From Kribbella capetownensis (lineage in GTDB: Bacteria; Actinomycetota; Actinomycetes; Propionibacteriales; Kribbellaceae): 64,000 bases of DNA. A program made the translations under genes and the position numbers. Under the pieces are notes generated by a model. The model saw nothing but the letters and a program-made list of their open reading frames with translations, did no database searches and had not been told where the DNA came from. This document shows positions 1-8,978 of the stretch, one piece after another (within the stretch, counting starts at the first letter, position 1; each line of letters begins with the position of its first letter). The stretch lies in NCBI RefSeq assembly GCF_004331485.1, contig NZ_SJKD01000001.1, forward strand, positions 1,612,001-1,676,000. The letters run 5' to 3'.

Positions 1-472
1 CGGTGGTGTCGTCGAAGGCCGAGACGGTGAGGTTGACGAGGGCGCAGGAGACCGGGATCGCGATCCAGATCAGCCGCCACCGGCGGCCAGGTAGAACGCC
101 GTCCGGGAAGAGCAGAACAAGCGTGGCGAACCCGAGAAACAACCACGGCCAGGCCCCGGCCGCCACAACCTCCACACCTTGGGCGCCCGGCCAGGCGCCG
201 GCGGCGTCCGCGGTCGCTCCCCAGTCTTCGAGGAGGAACACGATGGCCGGCAGGGTCGCGGTGAGGCAGAGGGCGGGGCCGATAGGGGTTTGCGGAGCTC
301 GCGTGGTGACCAGCCAGCCCAGGAGGAGGCAGGGGAGCAGCAGAGCCGTGGTGGTGGGCGCTTCCAACGGACCACCGACGGACCAAGCGCCGTACGCGAG
401 GACGAAGCGCAGCACGGTGGCCGCGACGAAGGCGACCGTCGCGGTGGTGACCAGGGTGATCGGCCGGGACAC
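1..472 (-). CDS. Multi-pass membrane protein, N-terminal part only (possibly sensor histidine kinase)
   Basis: The gene runs off the left edge, so only about 157 N-terminal residues are visible, read from a GTG at 472. There are about five hydrophobic segments (near residues 7-27, 42-57, 66-82, 104-123 and 133-152). An FPDG motif is followed by PGRRWR at about 122-132. I know this arrangement from the membrane input domain of actinobacterial sensor kinases, but no kinase domain is in view, so that role is inference. The start is uncertain. The GAGG upstream is too close to the GTG, and a neighbouring frame upstream (473-603) also looks codon-biased, which may mean a frameshift. It is divergent from the small membrane gene at 624. 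Confidence 0.6.
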   Translation of the reverse strand, partial: MSRPITLVTTATVAFVAATVLRFVLAYGAWSVGGPLEAPTTTALLLPCLLLGWLVTTRAPQTPIGPALCLTATLPAIVFLLEDWGATADAAGAWPGAQGVEVVAAGAWPWLFLGFATLVLLFPDGVLPGRRWRLIWIAIPVSCALVNLTVSAFDDTT

Positions 473-623
473 ATCCTCATGATGACCGCGACGCGGCGCG
501 AAAGCACCAGTGCCAGCACGTAGTGGCCAGCGGCGACCAACGTCCGGCGACAGCACGGATGCCGGCCCACCCCGCCGAGCGCGAAGGTGAACGCGTCAAA
601 CACCAAGCCAGGAGGGGATTCCC

Positions 624-935
624 ATGATTGCCATCGTCACGATCTTGTTCGCGTTCCCACTCGGATTCTTCCTGCGGAACCGGCTCGCCGCGTACGTCGC
701 CTACATCGCGATCTTCGCGTACTCGTTCACCTACCAGACGCTGTACCTGCTGCGCGCCTGGGTCGGCGACAGTACCCAGGCGTTCCCAGCCGATCCCGAG
801 ACGCTGCCGCTCGGCTACCTCGCCGTCACCGGCGGGATCTACCTGGTCGGATTCCTGCTCGTCACCAGCGGGCACCACGTCGGCAGCAAGCGGCGGTCGA
901 GGTCCACAGCCGTCGACCTCGACCCCGCCCACTAG
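624..935 (+). CDS. Small membrane protein of unknown function, 103 aa
   Basis: I do not recognise the family. Three hydrophobic segments are visible (about residues 1-17, 22-43 and 63-83), followed by a basic tail containing KRRSRS, so the C-terminus is probably cytoplasmic. The start is well supported by an AGGAGGGG ribosome site 7 nt upstream of the ATG. The codon third positions are GC-rich as in neighbouring genes. The TAG stop lies inside the first copy of a 21-bp repeat that continues into the end of fbiC on the other strand. It is divergent from the partial membrane protein at the left edge and convergent with fbiC. Confidence 0.75.
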   Translation: MIAIVTILFAFPLGFFLRNRLAAYVAYIAIFAYSFTYQTLYLLRAWVGDSTQAFPADPETLPLGYLAVTGGIYLVGFLLVTSGHHVGSKRRSRSTAVDLDPAH

Positions 936-996
936 ACCTCAGGCAAGCTCGACCAGACCTCAGGCAAGCTCGACCAGACCTCAGGCGAGTTCGAGC
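934..996. repeat. Three tandem 21-bp copies of the fbiC 3' end
   Basis: The 21-bp unit AGACCTCAGGCAAGCTCGAC+C occurs at 934-954 and 955-975, and a third slightly diverged copy sits at 976-996. Read on the minus strand, each copy encodes VELA (or LELA), then a TGA stop, then GL. The third copy holds the real last codons and stop of fbiC; the other two lie just downstream and each repeat the stop in frame. The first copy also contains the TAG stop of the plus-strand gene at 624-935. Confidence 0.9.
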
Positions 997-3491
997 GAAG
1001 GCCGCTCAGGCACCTGGCCGTACGTCGTCGTACGCTGCCGGGCCGGGCGGCCGGCGGCGGTCGCCATCGCCGTCAGTTCCGCGATCGACTTCCGCGACCC
1101 GTGCTTGGAGCCGGCCATTCGGCTGATGGTCTCCTCCATCAGCGTGCCGCCGATGTCGTTGACGCCACCGTTCAGCACCGCGACGCACCCGTCCACGCCG
1201 AGCTTGACCCACGAGCATTGGATGTTGTCGATCCGGCCGTGCAGCATGATCCGCGACATCGCGTGCACCGCGCGGTTCTCGTCGTACGTCGGACCCGGCC
1301 GGGCCACACCGGCCAGGTAGATCGGCGAGTTCTGGTGGATGAACGGCAGCAGCACGAACTCCGTGAAGCCGCCGGTCTGATCCTGCACAGCGGCGATCGT
1401 GCGCAGGTGCTGGACCCAGTGGTGCGGCGCGTCGACGTGGCCGTACATCATCGTCGAACTCGACGGCAGCCCGACCTTGTGGGCCGTGGTGATGACCTCG
1501 ATCCACGATGCCGTGGGCAACTTTCCCTTGGTGAGGATCCAGCGGACATCGTCGTCCAGGATCTCTGCCGCGGTGCCGGGGATGCTGTCCAGCCCGGCCT
1601 CCTTGACCGAGATCAGGAAGTCCTCGATCGACAAGCCGGTGCGGACCGAGCCGTTCACGATCTCCATCGGCGAGTACGCATGCACGTGCATCTCCGGCAC
1701 CCGGTCCTTCACCGCGCGGACCAGGTCTGCGTACGCCGTACCCGGCAGGTCGGGGTGGATACCGCCCTGCATGCAGACCTCGGTCGCGCCGATCACCCAG
1801 GCTTCCTCCGCGCGCTGGCCGACCTCGTCCATCGACAGCGAGTAGGCGTCCGCGTCGGTGCGCCGCTGGGCGAACGCGCAGAACCGGCAACCGGTGTAGC
1901 AGACGTTGGTGAAGTTGATGTTCCGGTTCACGACGTACGTCACGTCGTCGCCGACCGTTGCCTTGCGCAACTCATCGGCCAGTGATGCCAATGCATCGAG
2001 GGCGGGACCGGTGGCTGTGATCAAGGTCAGCGCTTGGGCGTCGGAGAGCCCGGCCGGGTTGCGTTCGGCGGCGGCCAGTGCTTCCTTGACGTCACCCTCG
2101 ATGCGTTCTGGTGCCGATCGCCCCGCGACCTGCTCGCGCAGTACGTCCCAGTCGCCGTACGCCGCGTCGAAGTCCGAACGGGTCTCGGTACGACGTCCCT
2201 CGGTGTCGATCGCGGTGTGGAGATCGGTGCGCCCGACGCTGTCCCAGCCGCCATCGGGCTCCTGCCAGGGTAGGCCGACCGGCATTGCGGACTCATCCGC
2301 GAGCCCGGTCGCCGGATCGACCAACGCCTCGACATGCGAGATCAGGCGCGGGTCGAGCCAAGGCTCACGCAGGTACTCCGGGTGCGTGGTCAGCCGCTCG
2401 CGCAAGGTGAAACCGGCGTCCGCGGTGACCTTCGCCAGGTCGTCGATCTGCGGCCACGGCCGCTCCGGGTTCACGTGATCCGGGGTCAGCGGCGAGACCC
2501 CACCGAAGTCGTCGACGCCCGCGTCCAGCAGCGCCCGGCACTCGGCCAGGTCGACCAGGTTCGGCGGGGCCTGTACGCGGACCCGCGGCCCGAGCACGAC
2601 CCGCGTCACCGCGATCGCGGCCAGCCATTCGTCCAGCGGTACGTCGTCGTCGTTGCGCATCGCCGTGTCGGGCTTCACCCGGAAGCCCTGGATGATGACT
2701 TCCTGGATCCCGTTGTACTGCCGGGCGATCTTGCGCAGCGCGAAGATCGAGTCCGCCCGCTCCTCGAGCGTCTCGCCGATGCCGATCAGCAGGCCGGTGG
2801 TGAACGGCACGTTGGACCGGCCGGCGTCCTCCAGTACCCGCAGCCGGATCGCCGGGTCCTTGTCCGGCGAGCCGAAATGCGGCTGGCCCTTCTCCTCGAA
2901 CAGCCGCCGCGACGTGGTCTCGAGCATCATGCCCATGCTCGGCGCGACCGGCTTCAGCCGCTGCAAGTCCTGCCACTTCATTACGCCGGGGTTGAGGTGC
3001 GGCAGGAGCCCGGTCTCCTCCAGCACCCGGATCGCCATCGCCCGCACGTAGTCGAGCGTGCTGTCGTACCCGGCCTCCTCCAGCCAGGTCCGGGCGGCGT
3101 CCCAGCGCTCCTCCGGTGCGTCGCCGAGGGTGAACAGCGCCTCCTTGCACCCGAGTGCCGCACCCTGCCGCGCGATCTCCAGCACCTCGTCCGGTGAGAG
3201 GTACGGCGCGTGCACCCGGCCCGGCGTGGTCGCGAACGTGCAGTAGTGACACCGGTCGCGGCACAGCCGGGTGAGCGGGATGAAGACCTTCTTCGAGTAC
3301 GTGATGATCCCGGAGCGGTCGGCATCGGCCAGTCCCTGGTCACGGACCCGCGCCGCGGTCGCCATCAAGGCGGTCAATGCGTCACCCGAGGCCGCCAGCA
3401 GCACTTCGGCTTCGGCCGGGTCGAGGGTCTTGCCGTCGTCCGCGCGCTTGAGTGCGCGGCGCATCGCCGTACTGAGTTCAGTGGTTGTCAC
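981..3491 (-). CDS. fbiC: FO synthase, fused CofG/CofH (FbiC)
   Basis: This radical-SAM enzyme makes the deazaflavin chromophore FO of coenzyme F420 from tyrosine and a flavin-pathway ribitylaminouracil. The 836-residue protein has two radical-SAM halves. The N-terminal CofG half carries CX3CX2C at about residues 77-84 (CRDRCHYC). The C-terminal CofH half has a second CX3CX2C at about 531-538 (CYTGCRFC). Length and order match actinobacterial FbiC. I place the start at GTG 3491 because the protein aligns from VTTTELS onward and a TAGGCT hexamer lies 8 nt upstream, suggesting a leaderless start; an in-frame extension upstream looks non-coding. It is divergent from a TetR gene. An F420-associated metalloprotease gene also lies in this window at 26676. 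Confidence 0.95.
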   Translation of the reverse strand: MTTTELSTAMRRALKRADDGKTLDPAEAEVLLAASGDALTALMATAARVRDQGLADADRSGIITYSKKVFIPLTRLCRDRCHYCTFATTPGRVHAPYLSPDEVLEIARQGAALGCKEALFTLGDAPEERWDAARTWLEEAGYDSTLDYVRAMAIRVLEETGLLPHLNPGVMKWQDLQRLKPVAPSMGMMLETTSRRLFEEKGQPHFGSPDKDPAIRLRVLEDAGRSNVPFTTGLLIGIGETLEERADSIFALRKIARQYNGIQEVIIQGFRVKPDTAMRNDDDVPLDEWLAAIAVTRVVLGPRVRVQAPPNLVDLAECRALLDAGVDDFGGVSPLTPDHVNPERPWPQIDDLAKVTADAGFTLRERLTTHPEYLREPWLDPRLISHVEALVDPATGLADESAMPVGLPWQEPDGGWDSVGRTDLHTAIDTEGRRTETRSDFDAAYGDWDVLREQVAGRSAPERIEGDVKEALAAAERNPAGLSDAQALTLITATGPALDALASLADELRKATVGDDVTYVVNRNINFTNVCYTGCRFCAFAQRRTDADAYSLSMDEVGQRAEEAWVIGATEVCMQGGIHPDLPGTAYADLVRAVKDRVPEMHVHAYSPMEIVNGSVRTGLSIEDFLISVKEAGLDSIPGTAAEILDDDVRWILTKGKLPTASWIEVITTAHKVGLPSSSTMMYGHVDAPHHWVQHLRTIAAVQDQTGGFTEFVLLPFIHQNSPIYLAGVARPGPTYDENRAVHAMSRIMLHGRIDNIQCSWVKLGVDGCVAVLNGGVNDIGGTLMEETISRMAGSKHGSRKSIAELTAMATAAGRPARQRTTTYGQVPERPSLELA

Positions 3492-3582
3492 GTCATCCGA
3501 GCCTAGGCGCCGACAACGGCCGAATCGTACGATTCCGGGGACCAAAAACAATCCGTACAGACGTCCTGATAGTTTGACGTTC

Positions 3583-4137
3583 GTGCAGGTCAACCGGGGT
3601 GTCGACGGCCGCCGGATGCGCGGTGAGCAGCGTCGGAGCGAGTTGCTCCGGGCCACCATCGGCGTGATCGAGCGCGACGGAGTCGCAGGTGTGAGCCATC
3701 GTGCGGTGGCTTCGGCGGCCGACGTGTCGGTCGCGTCGATCACCTACCACTTCGCGACCCTGGACGATCTGCTGATCGCCGCACTGAGCTGGGCCGCCGA
3801 CGATCTCGCCGTCGAGTTGCACGGGCGGGGAAGTGAACTCGGCGCGCAGCCGGCCGACGAGTTGGCCCGACTGATCGAGGACAGCCTGATCCGGCGCCGG
3901 GAACGGACGCTCGCGCTGTACGAGCTCTACCTGTACGCCGCCCGCCGCCCGGAGCTCAGGTCCGCGGCGGGGGCGTGGCTGGAACCGCTGACCGAGATCG
4001 CACGCGCGTTCACCGCCGATCCGCAGAAGGCCCGGCTGTTGGTGGCCGCACTGGACGGGCTGCTGATGCAGGCCCTGATCGGCGCCCGGGACGTCAACCG
4101 TGCCGACTTCGCCGCCCTGCTCGAGGTGCTGAGGTAG
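3583..4137 (+). CDS. TetR-family transcriptional regulator, 184 aa
   Basis: The N-terminal helix-turn-helix region (about residues 20-60) has the TetR form, with [17 protein letters not shown] and [12 protein letters not shown]. The rest is a helical ligand and dimerisation domain with no recognisable ligand. I prefer GTG 3583 because a TAGTTT hexamer (3570-3575) ends 7 nt upstream, as at other probable leaderless starts here. The ATG at 3616 (MRGEQRRSE) is the alternative and would give 173 aa. It is divergent from fbiC with about 90 bp between the starts, so it could regulate fbiC, itself or an unlinked gene; nothing here settles that. Its stop abuts the stop of the convergent DUF2867 gene. 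Confidence 0.85.
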   Translation: MQVNRGVDGRRMRGEQRRSELLRATIGVIERDGVAGVSHRAVASAADVSVASITYHFATLDDLLIAALSWAADDLAVELHGRGSELGAQPADELARLIEDSLIRRRERTLALYELYLYAARRPELRSAAGAWLEPLTEIARAFTADPQKARLLVAALDGLLMQALIGARDVNRADFAALLEVLR

Positions 4138-4629
4138 CTAGCGGCGTACGGCGGCGCGGCAGATGGTGAACATGCCGATGTGGTGGAACGGCCGGATCAG
4201 GTTGTAGTAGAACCGGCCGCCCGGCCGCAGGTACTTCACCAGCGTGACGGCCTTGAACTCGCTCTCGGGCTTGGCGTTGTCAGTGATGAAGGCCAGGTAG
4301 CCGATCAGGTGGTTGTCGGAGATCTTCAGCAGCAGGTAATGGTCCTCCTCGCCGCGTTCCACGGTGAAGAAGCCGTCGAGCTCGCCCGGTGTGAAGCTCA
4401 CGGTCTCCGGTCGCACCTTGCGCGTCGTCGGAGCGACGGTCTCCAGACCCAGCGCGAGAGCCACGGGGACCCGCGCGGCGAACAGTCCCTTGACCCACCA
4501 GGGGCTGTAGCCCAGTGCGCCCGCGACGAACTCGCGCAGTGACACCGATCCGCGGATGGTCTTCACATCGATCTCGTCGACGGTGGGCAGCAGGTCGTCC
4601 AGCTCCGGCAGGTCCGTGCGGGTGGGCAT
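4138..4629 (-). CDS. DUF2867 family protein, 163 aa
   Basis: The sequence matches my memory of the DUF2867 family: a single domain of about 160 residues with conserved SPWWVKGLF and a C-terminal GRFYYNLIRPFHH stretch. The function is unknown. There is no signal peptide or clear membrane segment. A GAGGAGC ribosome site sits just upstream of the ATG. It lies 10 bp downstream of the TetR gene at 4640-5191 on the same strand, so the two probably form an operon and this protein would be made under control of that repressor. Confidence 0.8.
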   Translation of the reverse strand: MPTRTDLPELDDLLPTVDEIDVKTIRGSVSLREFVAGALGYSPWWVKGLFAARVPVALALGLETVAPTTRKVRPETVSFTPGELDGFFTVERGEEDHYLLLKISDNHLIGYLAFITDNAKPESEFKAVTLVKYLRPGGRFYYNLIRPFHHIGMFTICRAAVRR

Positions 4630-4639
4630 GGCAGCTCCT

Positions 4640-5191
4640 CTAGTCGAGCAAGGTCTCGCCGGTGGCGAGCCGCAAGGTCAACAGGTAGATGTCGCGCAGG
4701 TCGTTGTTGTCGATCGGCGGCAGCACCTGCTCGGCGCCGATGAGGATCAGGTAGAGCAGTTCCGCGAAGCGGTCCGCGTCCACGCCCGTCGTGAATCCGC
4801 GGCAGAGTCCCTTGAGGTACTCCGTCCGTGCGCGGTCCACCCGCTCCTGCGCGGCCCGCACTTCGGGGTCCTGCAGGGCCCAGGCCCGGACGGCGATCTC
4901 CAGGCTCGCGTTGTCCTGGTTGGACAGCACGAGCCGTAAGAGATGCTGCAGCTTCATCAACGGCTCCGCGTCGGGCTCACGCTCGACGGTGTCGATCAGC
5001 CGGGTGGTGAACCGCGCTTCGAAGTACTCCAGCAACGCCGTCCGATACCCGGCGGCGCCCTTGAAGTGGTGGTAGTACGAGCCCTTGGTGACACCGAGTT
5101 CGCCGGTGAGCCGCTCGATCGTCACGGCCGGCGCACCCTCGTCCGCCAGCAGTTCGAGCCCGGCCTCCAGCCACTCCGTCCGCGTCACCAT
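4640..5191 (-). CDS. TetR-family regulator, 183 aa, probably self-regulating
   Basis: A TetR helix-turn-helix is visible at about residues 20-50 (VTIERLTGELGVTKGSYYHHF), followed by a ligand domain with many aliphatic residues. Just upstream is a perfect 8-bp inverted repeat (5203-5222). A TATGGT hexamer (minus strand, 5203-5198) ends 6 nt before the ATG, so the mRNA is probably leaderless, with the operator against the -10 element. The DUF2867 gene follows 10 bp downstream. The GH116 gene upstream on the same strand ends inside the operator. Autorepression and control of the DUF2867 gene are inference from this layout. Confidence 0.88.
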   Translation of the reverse strand: MVTRTEWLEAGLELLADEGAPAVTIERLTGELGVTKGSYYHHFKGAAGYRTALLEYFEARFTTRLIDTVEREPDAEPLMKLQHLLRLVLSNQDNASLEIAVRAWALQDPEVRAAQERVDRARTEYLKGLCRGFTTGVDADRFAELLYLILIGAEQVLPPIDNNDLRDIYLLTLRLATGETLLD

Positions 5192-5202
5192 GCGAGGACC
5201 AT

Positions 5203-5222
5203 ACCATACCGTTTGGTATGGT
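5203..5222. promoter_or_regulatory. TetR operator, perfect 8-bp inverted repeat
   Basis: ACCATACC-gttt-GGTATGGT is a perfect palindrome with a 4-bp spacer, and ATACC is further repeated on the left side. It lies 11 bp upstream of the ATG of the TetR gene at 4640-5191 and covers its presumed -10 element. Its last base is the first base of the GH116 stop triplet. This is a typical TetR operator in size and position. Confidence 0.8.
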
Positions 5223-7693
5223 CAGCTCAGCTTCACCATATCCCCCGCCGTACCGCGGCCGACCGGTACGACGATCGGCGCACGATCCGGGAGCTCGATC
5301 GAGGTGAGCCGCAGGCTGCCTTCACGGACGTGCAGGGTGTCCTCGGCCAGATCCAGCGTGCCGAAGGCGTCACCGGTCGACCAGAAGTGCCGGGATCCCG
5401 CGACCTGTGGCGCGAACCGCATCACTCCGGTCCGCCCGTCGTAGTCGAATCCAGTCAGCGCGATCACTGCACCCCAGCTCGCCATCGCCCGCGCGTAGTG
5501 GTGACCACACTCCGCCTCGTCGAAGGGGTTCCGCCGCTCGCCGTCGTACCGGGCCCGGATGTCGGCGATCACCTTCAGCCCTTCGTCGACCAGGCCCTCC
5601 GAGATGAGGCCGACGGCGAGGATGTGCTCGAACCCGGTCATCACCTCGGAGAAGTACGGGAAGGGACGCTCGGGCCGGTTGCCCCGCGGGTAGCTGCACA
5701 TCAGTACGGCGGACTCGTCGCCCAGCACGTAGCTGCGCATGTGGTTGAAGTGCCCGAAGAACCCGGATCGGCCGTTGTGCTTCAGGATGCTGCGCAACGT
5801 CGTCGCCACTCGGTCAGGGTCGTGCAGCGAGCCGAGTTGCGTCAGCCGGGCGAGGTGCTGACCCACCAGTTGGTCGACCAGGCAGCCGTCACCGAGTTGC
5901 AGCACTGGGTTCGTGGGGTCGGCCGCGCCCATCCGCTCGCGCAGTCCTGGCGCGACGTCGTCCGCGGATGCCGGCGGGCGGATCTCGTGCCGGTAGTACT
6001 CGCCGTTGAAGAGGTGCTCGTCCATCCAAGCGCTGCCGTAGTCGAACATCCGCCGGCAGTCGTCCGCGAGATCCCCGACACCGAGGTACGTCGCCATCTC
6101 CTCACAGGCGCGCAACGCCGCCAGGTACCACGACTGCATCTGCGGATTGGGACCGTAGTACTCGACGTCCATCGTGTTGTGCTGGCAGCCCTCCATCACG
6201 CCGTCGCGGTCGGCATCCCAGCCGCCGGGGATCCAGCAGAACTCGAGCGCCCGTCGAGCGGCCGGCCACAAGGAGCGCAGCATCTCGTCGTCACCGCTGA
6301 GTCGCCAATCGCGATACAGCTTCACCAGGGATCCGAGCTGCCCGTCGGCCGCGGCGAGCTGCCAGTCCTGCGCATTCGTTGCCAACGGCAACCCGACCCG
6401 GAAGCTCATCAGCCCTTGATCGTTGGTCGCATGGCCGAACTCGACCTCACGCAGACAGCGAGCGATCTCGCCGAACAGGAACGGCGTCGCCTGCTCGTAG
6501 TTCCAGACATGCGTGCAACTGCCGAAGCAACTGCCCTCGTGGTCCGAACACCCTTCCCAGCCGAAGAAGCGCCCGTCCGGCGTCCGGAAGACGGTCTGCG
6601 TCCGCAAGGTGCTCAGGTTGAACAGCGCCGCTTCTTTGACCTGGTCCGGCAGGTCGCTGCCGAGGAAGTCCTCGACGAAGGCGACCGTACGTCGTTCCAA
6701 CTCGCTGAGTTGCGGTGCGAACCGGCAGATCGCAGTCCAGGCGTCGTCGACCAGCGTTGTGTAGTGGTTGCCGACGATGTCCGGCTTCTCCCACGCGCGC
6801 CGGTTCGGGAAGTGCCAGCCGAGCAGGAAGGTGAAGCGCTCGGTCGCGCCGGCCTCGATCGTACGGCGGTCGGCCACCGAGGCGATCGGTGTCGCGGACT
6901 CGCTGGCGCGTTCGTCGAGCCGGCCGTCCGCACTGAAGTCGTCCCAGAAGTCGAGTAGGCTGTCGCCCCACGTGCGGTCGGCCCAGCCGGTCCGGCGACT
7001 CAGGTCCTGACTGTCGATCACGCCGAGGGCGATGGAGCCGTACTGCTCCGCAGCCGGATCGACACCGCGGCTGCGCAGGAGCACGCCGTCCATGCGAAGG
7101 TCGGACGGGCCGGTCTCGCCGGTCGCCGTCGTGTTGTAGTTGTCCGAGGCAACATCGGTGCTGCCGTCGCGGCCGATGAAGTTCTGCAGCGATCCCGCCA
7201 GTGACACGGTCAACGGCTGATCGCTCCGATTCGTCACGACGAAACGCAGTACGGCGACCGGCCACGAACTGGCCTCGACGTCGGTGGGGACGAACGGGTT
7301 GAACGCCTCCAGATCCACCTCGACCGGTACGTCGTCATCGCGGAGCTGGAGCCGCCCGAAAGGGTACGCCGTACCGAAGGTGGCCTCACGGAAGCGGGGG
7401 AGGCTGTGGCTCTGGGCGGCGCTGCCGTGGGCGCCTTCGTACTCGGTCAGGTCCAGCGGGCCTTCGGCGGCACGTGTCGTCACGGTGCCGTCCGGGGACT
7501 CGGTGCGGATCGCGAAGAACGCCGTACCCGGGTGGAAGCCCTTGGCCGGGCGGTTCACGATCTCCCAGTCGCGGAGATTGCCGCGGCCGCCGAGACTGAC
7601 CGTCCCGGTGCCGATGCCGCCCAGCGGCACGGCGATCCGGCGGAGCCGGCGGCCGGAGTAGGTGCGGAGGAGGGGCCAGTCCGTGGTCGTCAT
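5222..7693 (-). CDS. GH116 family glycosidase (GBA2-like beta-glucosidase/glucosylceramidase)
   Basis: This 823-residue protein has the two parts of GH116: an N-terminal beta-sandwich beginning with VPLGGIGTG (about residues 23-30) and a C-terminal catalytic (alpha/alpha)6 barrel. The probable nucleophile is Glu400 in THVWNYE. The probable acid/base is Asp509 in HNTMDVE, corresponding to the TYD motif of human GBA2. I hear no signal peptide, so it is probably cytoplasmic. The start is ATG 7693, with a TAGTGT hexamer 8 nt upstream; an upstream in-frame extension has no support. The substrate is not predictable beyond a beta-linked sugar. It shares strand but not an obvious operon with the MFS gene upstream, because a strong hairpin separates them. 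Confidence 0.9.
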   Translation of the reverse strand: MTTTDWPLLRTYSGRRLRRIAVPLGGIGTGTVSLGGRGNLRDWEIVNRPAKGFHPGTAFFAIRTESPDGTVTTRAAEGPLDLTEYEGAHGSAAQSHSLPRFREATFGTAYPFGRLQLRDDDVPVEVDLEAFNPFVPTDVEASSWPVAVLRFVVTNRSDQPLTVSLAGSLQNFIGRDGSTDVASDNYNTTATGETGPSDLRMDGVLLRSRGVDPAAEQYGSIALGVIDSQDLSRRTGWADRTWGDSLLDFWDDFSADGRLDERASESATPIASVADRRTIEAGATERFTFLLGWHFPNRRAWEKPDIVGNHYTTLVDDAWTAICRFAPQLSELERRTVAFVEDFLGSDLPDQVKEAALFNLSTLRTQTVFRTPDGRFFGWEGCSDHEGSCFGSCTHVWNYEQATPFLFGEIARCLREVEFGHATNDQGLMSFRVGLPLATNAQDWQLAAADGQLGSLVKLYRDWRLSGDDEMLRSLWPAARRALEFCWIPGGWDADRDGVMEGCQHNTMDVEYYGPNPQMQSWYLAALRACEEMATYLGVGDLADDCRRMFDYGSAWMDEHLFNGEYYRHEIRPPASADDVAPGLRERMGAADPTNPVLQLGDGCLVDQLVGQHLARLTQLGSLHDPDRVATTLRSILKHNGRSGFFGHFNHMRSYVLGDESAVLMCSYPRGNRPERPFPYFSEVMTGFEHILAVGLISEGLVDEGLKVIADIRARYDGERRNPFDEAECGHHYARAMASWGAVIALTGFDYDGRTGVMRFAPQVAGSRHFWSTGDAFGTLDLAEDTLHVREGSLRLTSIELPDRAPIVVPVGRGTAGDMVKLS

Positions 7694-7714
7694 GTCCACC
7701 GACACTAATCGCCA

Positions 7715-7748
7715 CGACCCGCCAGGGAAATCGATTCCCGGCGGGTCG
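7715..7748 (-). terminator. Strong hairpin between MFS and GH116 genes
   Basis: CGACCCGCC (7715-7723) pairs with GGCGGGTCG (7740-7748), and GGGAA (7725-7729) pairs with TTCCC (7735-7739), leaving one bulged A and a 5-nt loop. It lies 18 bp past the stop of the minus-strand MFS gene and before the GH116 start. There is no U tract, which is common for actinobacterial terminators, so a terminator is likely but not proven. Confidence 0.6.
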
Positions 7749-7766
7749 GGGTGGACCACTTGGTGC

Positions 7767-8978
7767 CTAGGCGTCGGCCGCGGTGAGCGCCTCGGCTTCG
7801 ACTTCGGAGTGGTTGAGGGGCGCGCGCAGGTGGGCCAGCGGCTTCCAGCCGGTGGCCAGGACGCCGACCGCGAGCACGACGGCGAAGGCGCCGACGTAGA
7901 ACGGGAGCTGGATGTTGACCTCCTCGCCGAGCTTCCCGGCCAGCCACGGAGCGACCGCGCCGCCGGAGAACCGGACGAACGAGTACGCCGCCGACGCGGT
8001 GGCGCGCTCGACCGGAGCAGCCGCCATCACGGCCTCTGTGATCAGCGTGTTGTTCACGCCAAGGAACAGTCCGGCGGCGATGACGCCGATCGCCAGCACC
8101 GGCTTGTGGTGCGCGTAGACGCCCATCAGCGCGAGGTCGGCGCCGAACAGCAGCAGCGACACCATCACCACCGGCAGTGTGCCGAACAAGCGCTGCAGCC
8201 GTGGCGCGACGAACACCGAGGTGAACGCCAGGCAGACGCCCCAGCCGAAGAAGATCAGGCCGATCTGCCGCGCCGACATCGCCAGCGGGAACGGCGTGAA
8301 CGCGAGCAGGGTGAAGAAGCCGAAGTTGTAGAGCAGGGCAGTGAATCCCACGGTCGCGAGCGACCGATGCCGCAACGCCTTCAGCGGCTCGAGGATCGAC
8401 GTACGCCGTGCCTCCGGCGGCGTGGCCGGGAGCAGGAAGGCCGTTGCGGCCAGGGCGATCGTCATCAGTACGGCGACGCCGAAGAACGGACCGCGCCACG
8501 AGATCGTGCCGAGCTCACCGCCGACCAGCGGGCCGGCCGCGATGCCGACACCCAGGGCAGCCTCGTAGAGGATGATCGCCTCGCCGACCGAACCGGCGGC
8601 CGAGTTCACGATCGTGGCCAGCGCGGTCGCGATGAACAATGCGTTGCCCAGGCCCCATCCGGCCCGGAACGCGACGATCGCGCCGATGGAGTTGGACATT
8701 CCGGCCAGCGCGCTGAACACGACGATGACGGCCAGACCGATGAGCAGGGTGCGCTTGGCGCCGATCCGGCTGGAGACCGCGCCGGTGATCAGCATCGCGA
8801 CACCGATGACCGCCATGTAGCTGGTGAACAGCAGCGACACCTGGGACGGGCTCGCGTGCAGTTGCTCGGCGATCGGCTTCAGGATCGGGTCCACCAGGCC
8901 GATGCCCATGAACGCGATCACACAGGCGAAGGCGACCGCCCAGACGGATTTGGGTTGCTTCAGGAACGAGTTGCTCAC
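7767..8978 (-). CDS. MFS transporter, probable drug efflux
   Basis: This 403-residue protein has about 12 hydrophobic segments. The motif-A-like loop between segments 2 and 3 reads SSRIGAKRTLL. The layout is that of 12-segment drug:H+ antiporters of the DHA1 type. The start is GTG 8978, which overlaps the TGA stop of the upstream marR-type gene as GTGA, so the two are translationally coupled. The pairing with a MarR repressor suggests export of a toxic or signalling compound that the repressor senses. The substrate is unknown. Confidence 0.88.
   Translation of the reverse strand: MSNSFLKQPKSVWAVAFACVIAFMGIGLVDPILKPIAEQLHASPSQVSLLFTSYMAVIGVAMLITGAVSSRIGAKRTLLIGLAVIVVFSALAGMSNSIGAIVAFRAGWGLGNALFIATALATIVNSAAGSVGEAIILYEAALGVGIAAGPLVGGELGTISWRGPFFGVAVLMTIALAATAFLLPATPPEARRTSILEPLKALRHRSLATVGFTALLYNFGFFTLLAFTPFPLAMSARQIGLIFFGWGVCLAFTSVFVAPRLQRLFGTLPVVMVSLLLFGADLALMGVYAHHKPVLAIGVIAAGLFLGVNNTLITEAVMAAAPVERATASAAYSFVRFSGGAVAPWLAGKLGEEVNIQLPFYVGAFAVVLAVGVLATGWKPLAHLRAPLNHSEVEAEALTAADA

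Noticed and set aside
3..482. Plus-strand open frames over the left edge
   Set aside because: They give Arg/Thr/Ser-rich, low-complexity translations and lie antisense to a clearly membrane-protein-like reading on the minus strand.
1006..3264. Long open frames on both strands over fbiC
   Set aside because: They are shadows of fbiC: Gly/Arg/Pro-rich, no domain, while the fbiC frame has both radical-SAM signatures.
4943..6958. 671-codon plus-strand frame opposite the GH116 gene
   Set aside because: Its translation is rich in Arg, Gln, Val and His with no recognisable domain, and the opposite strand has a full GH116 enzyme with catalytic motifs.
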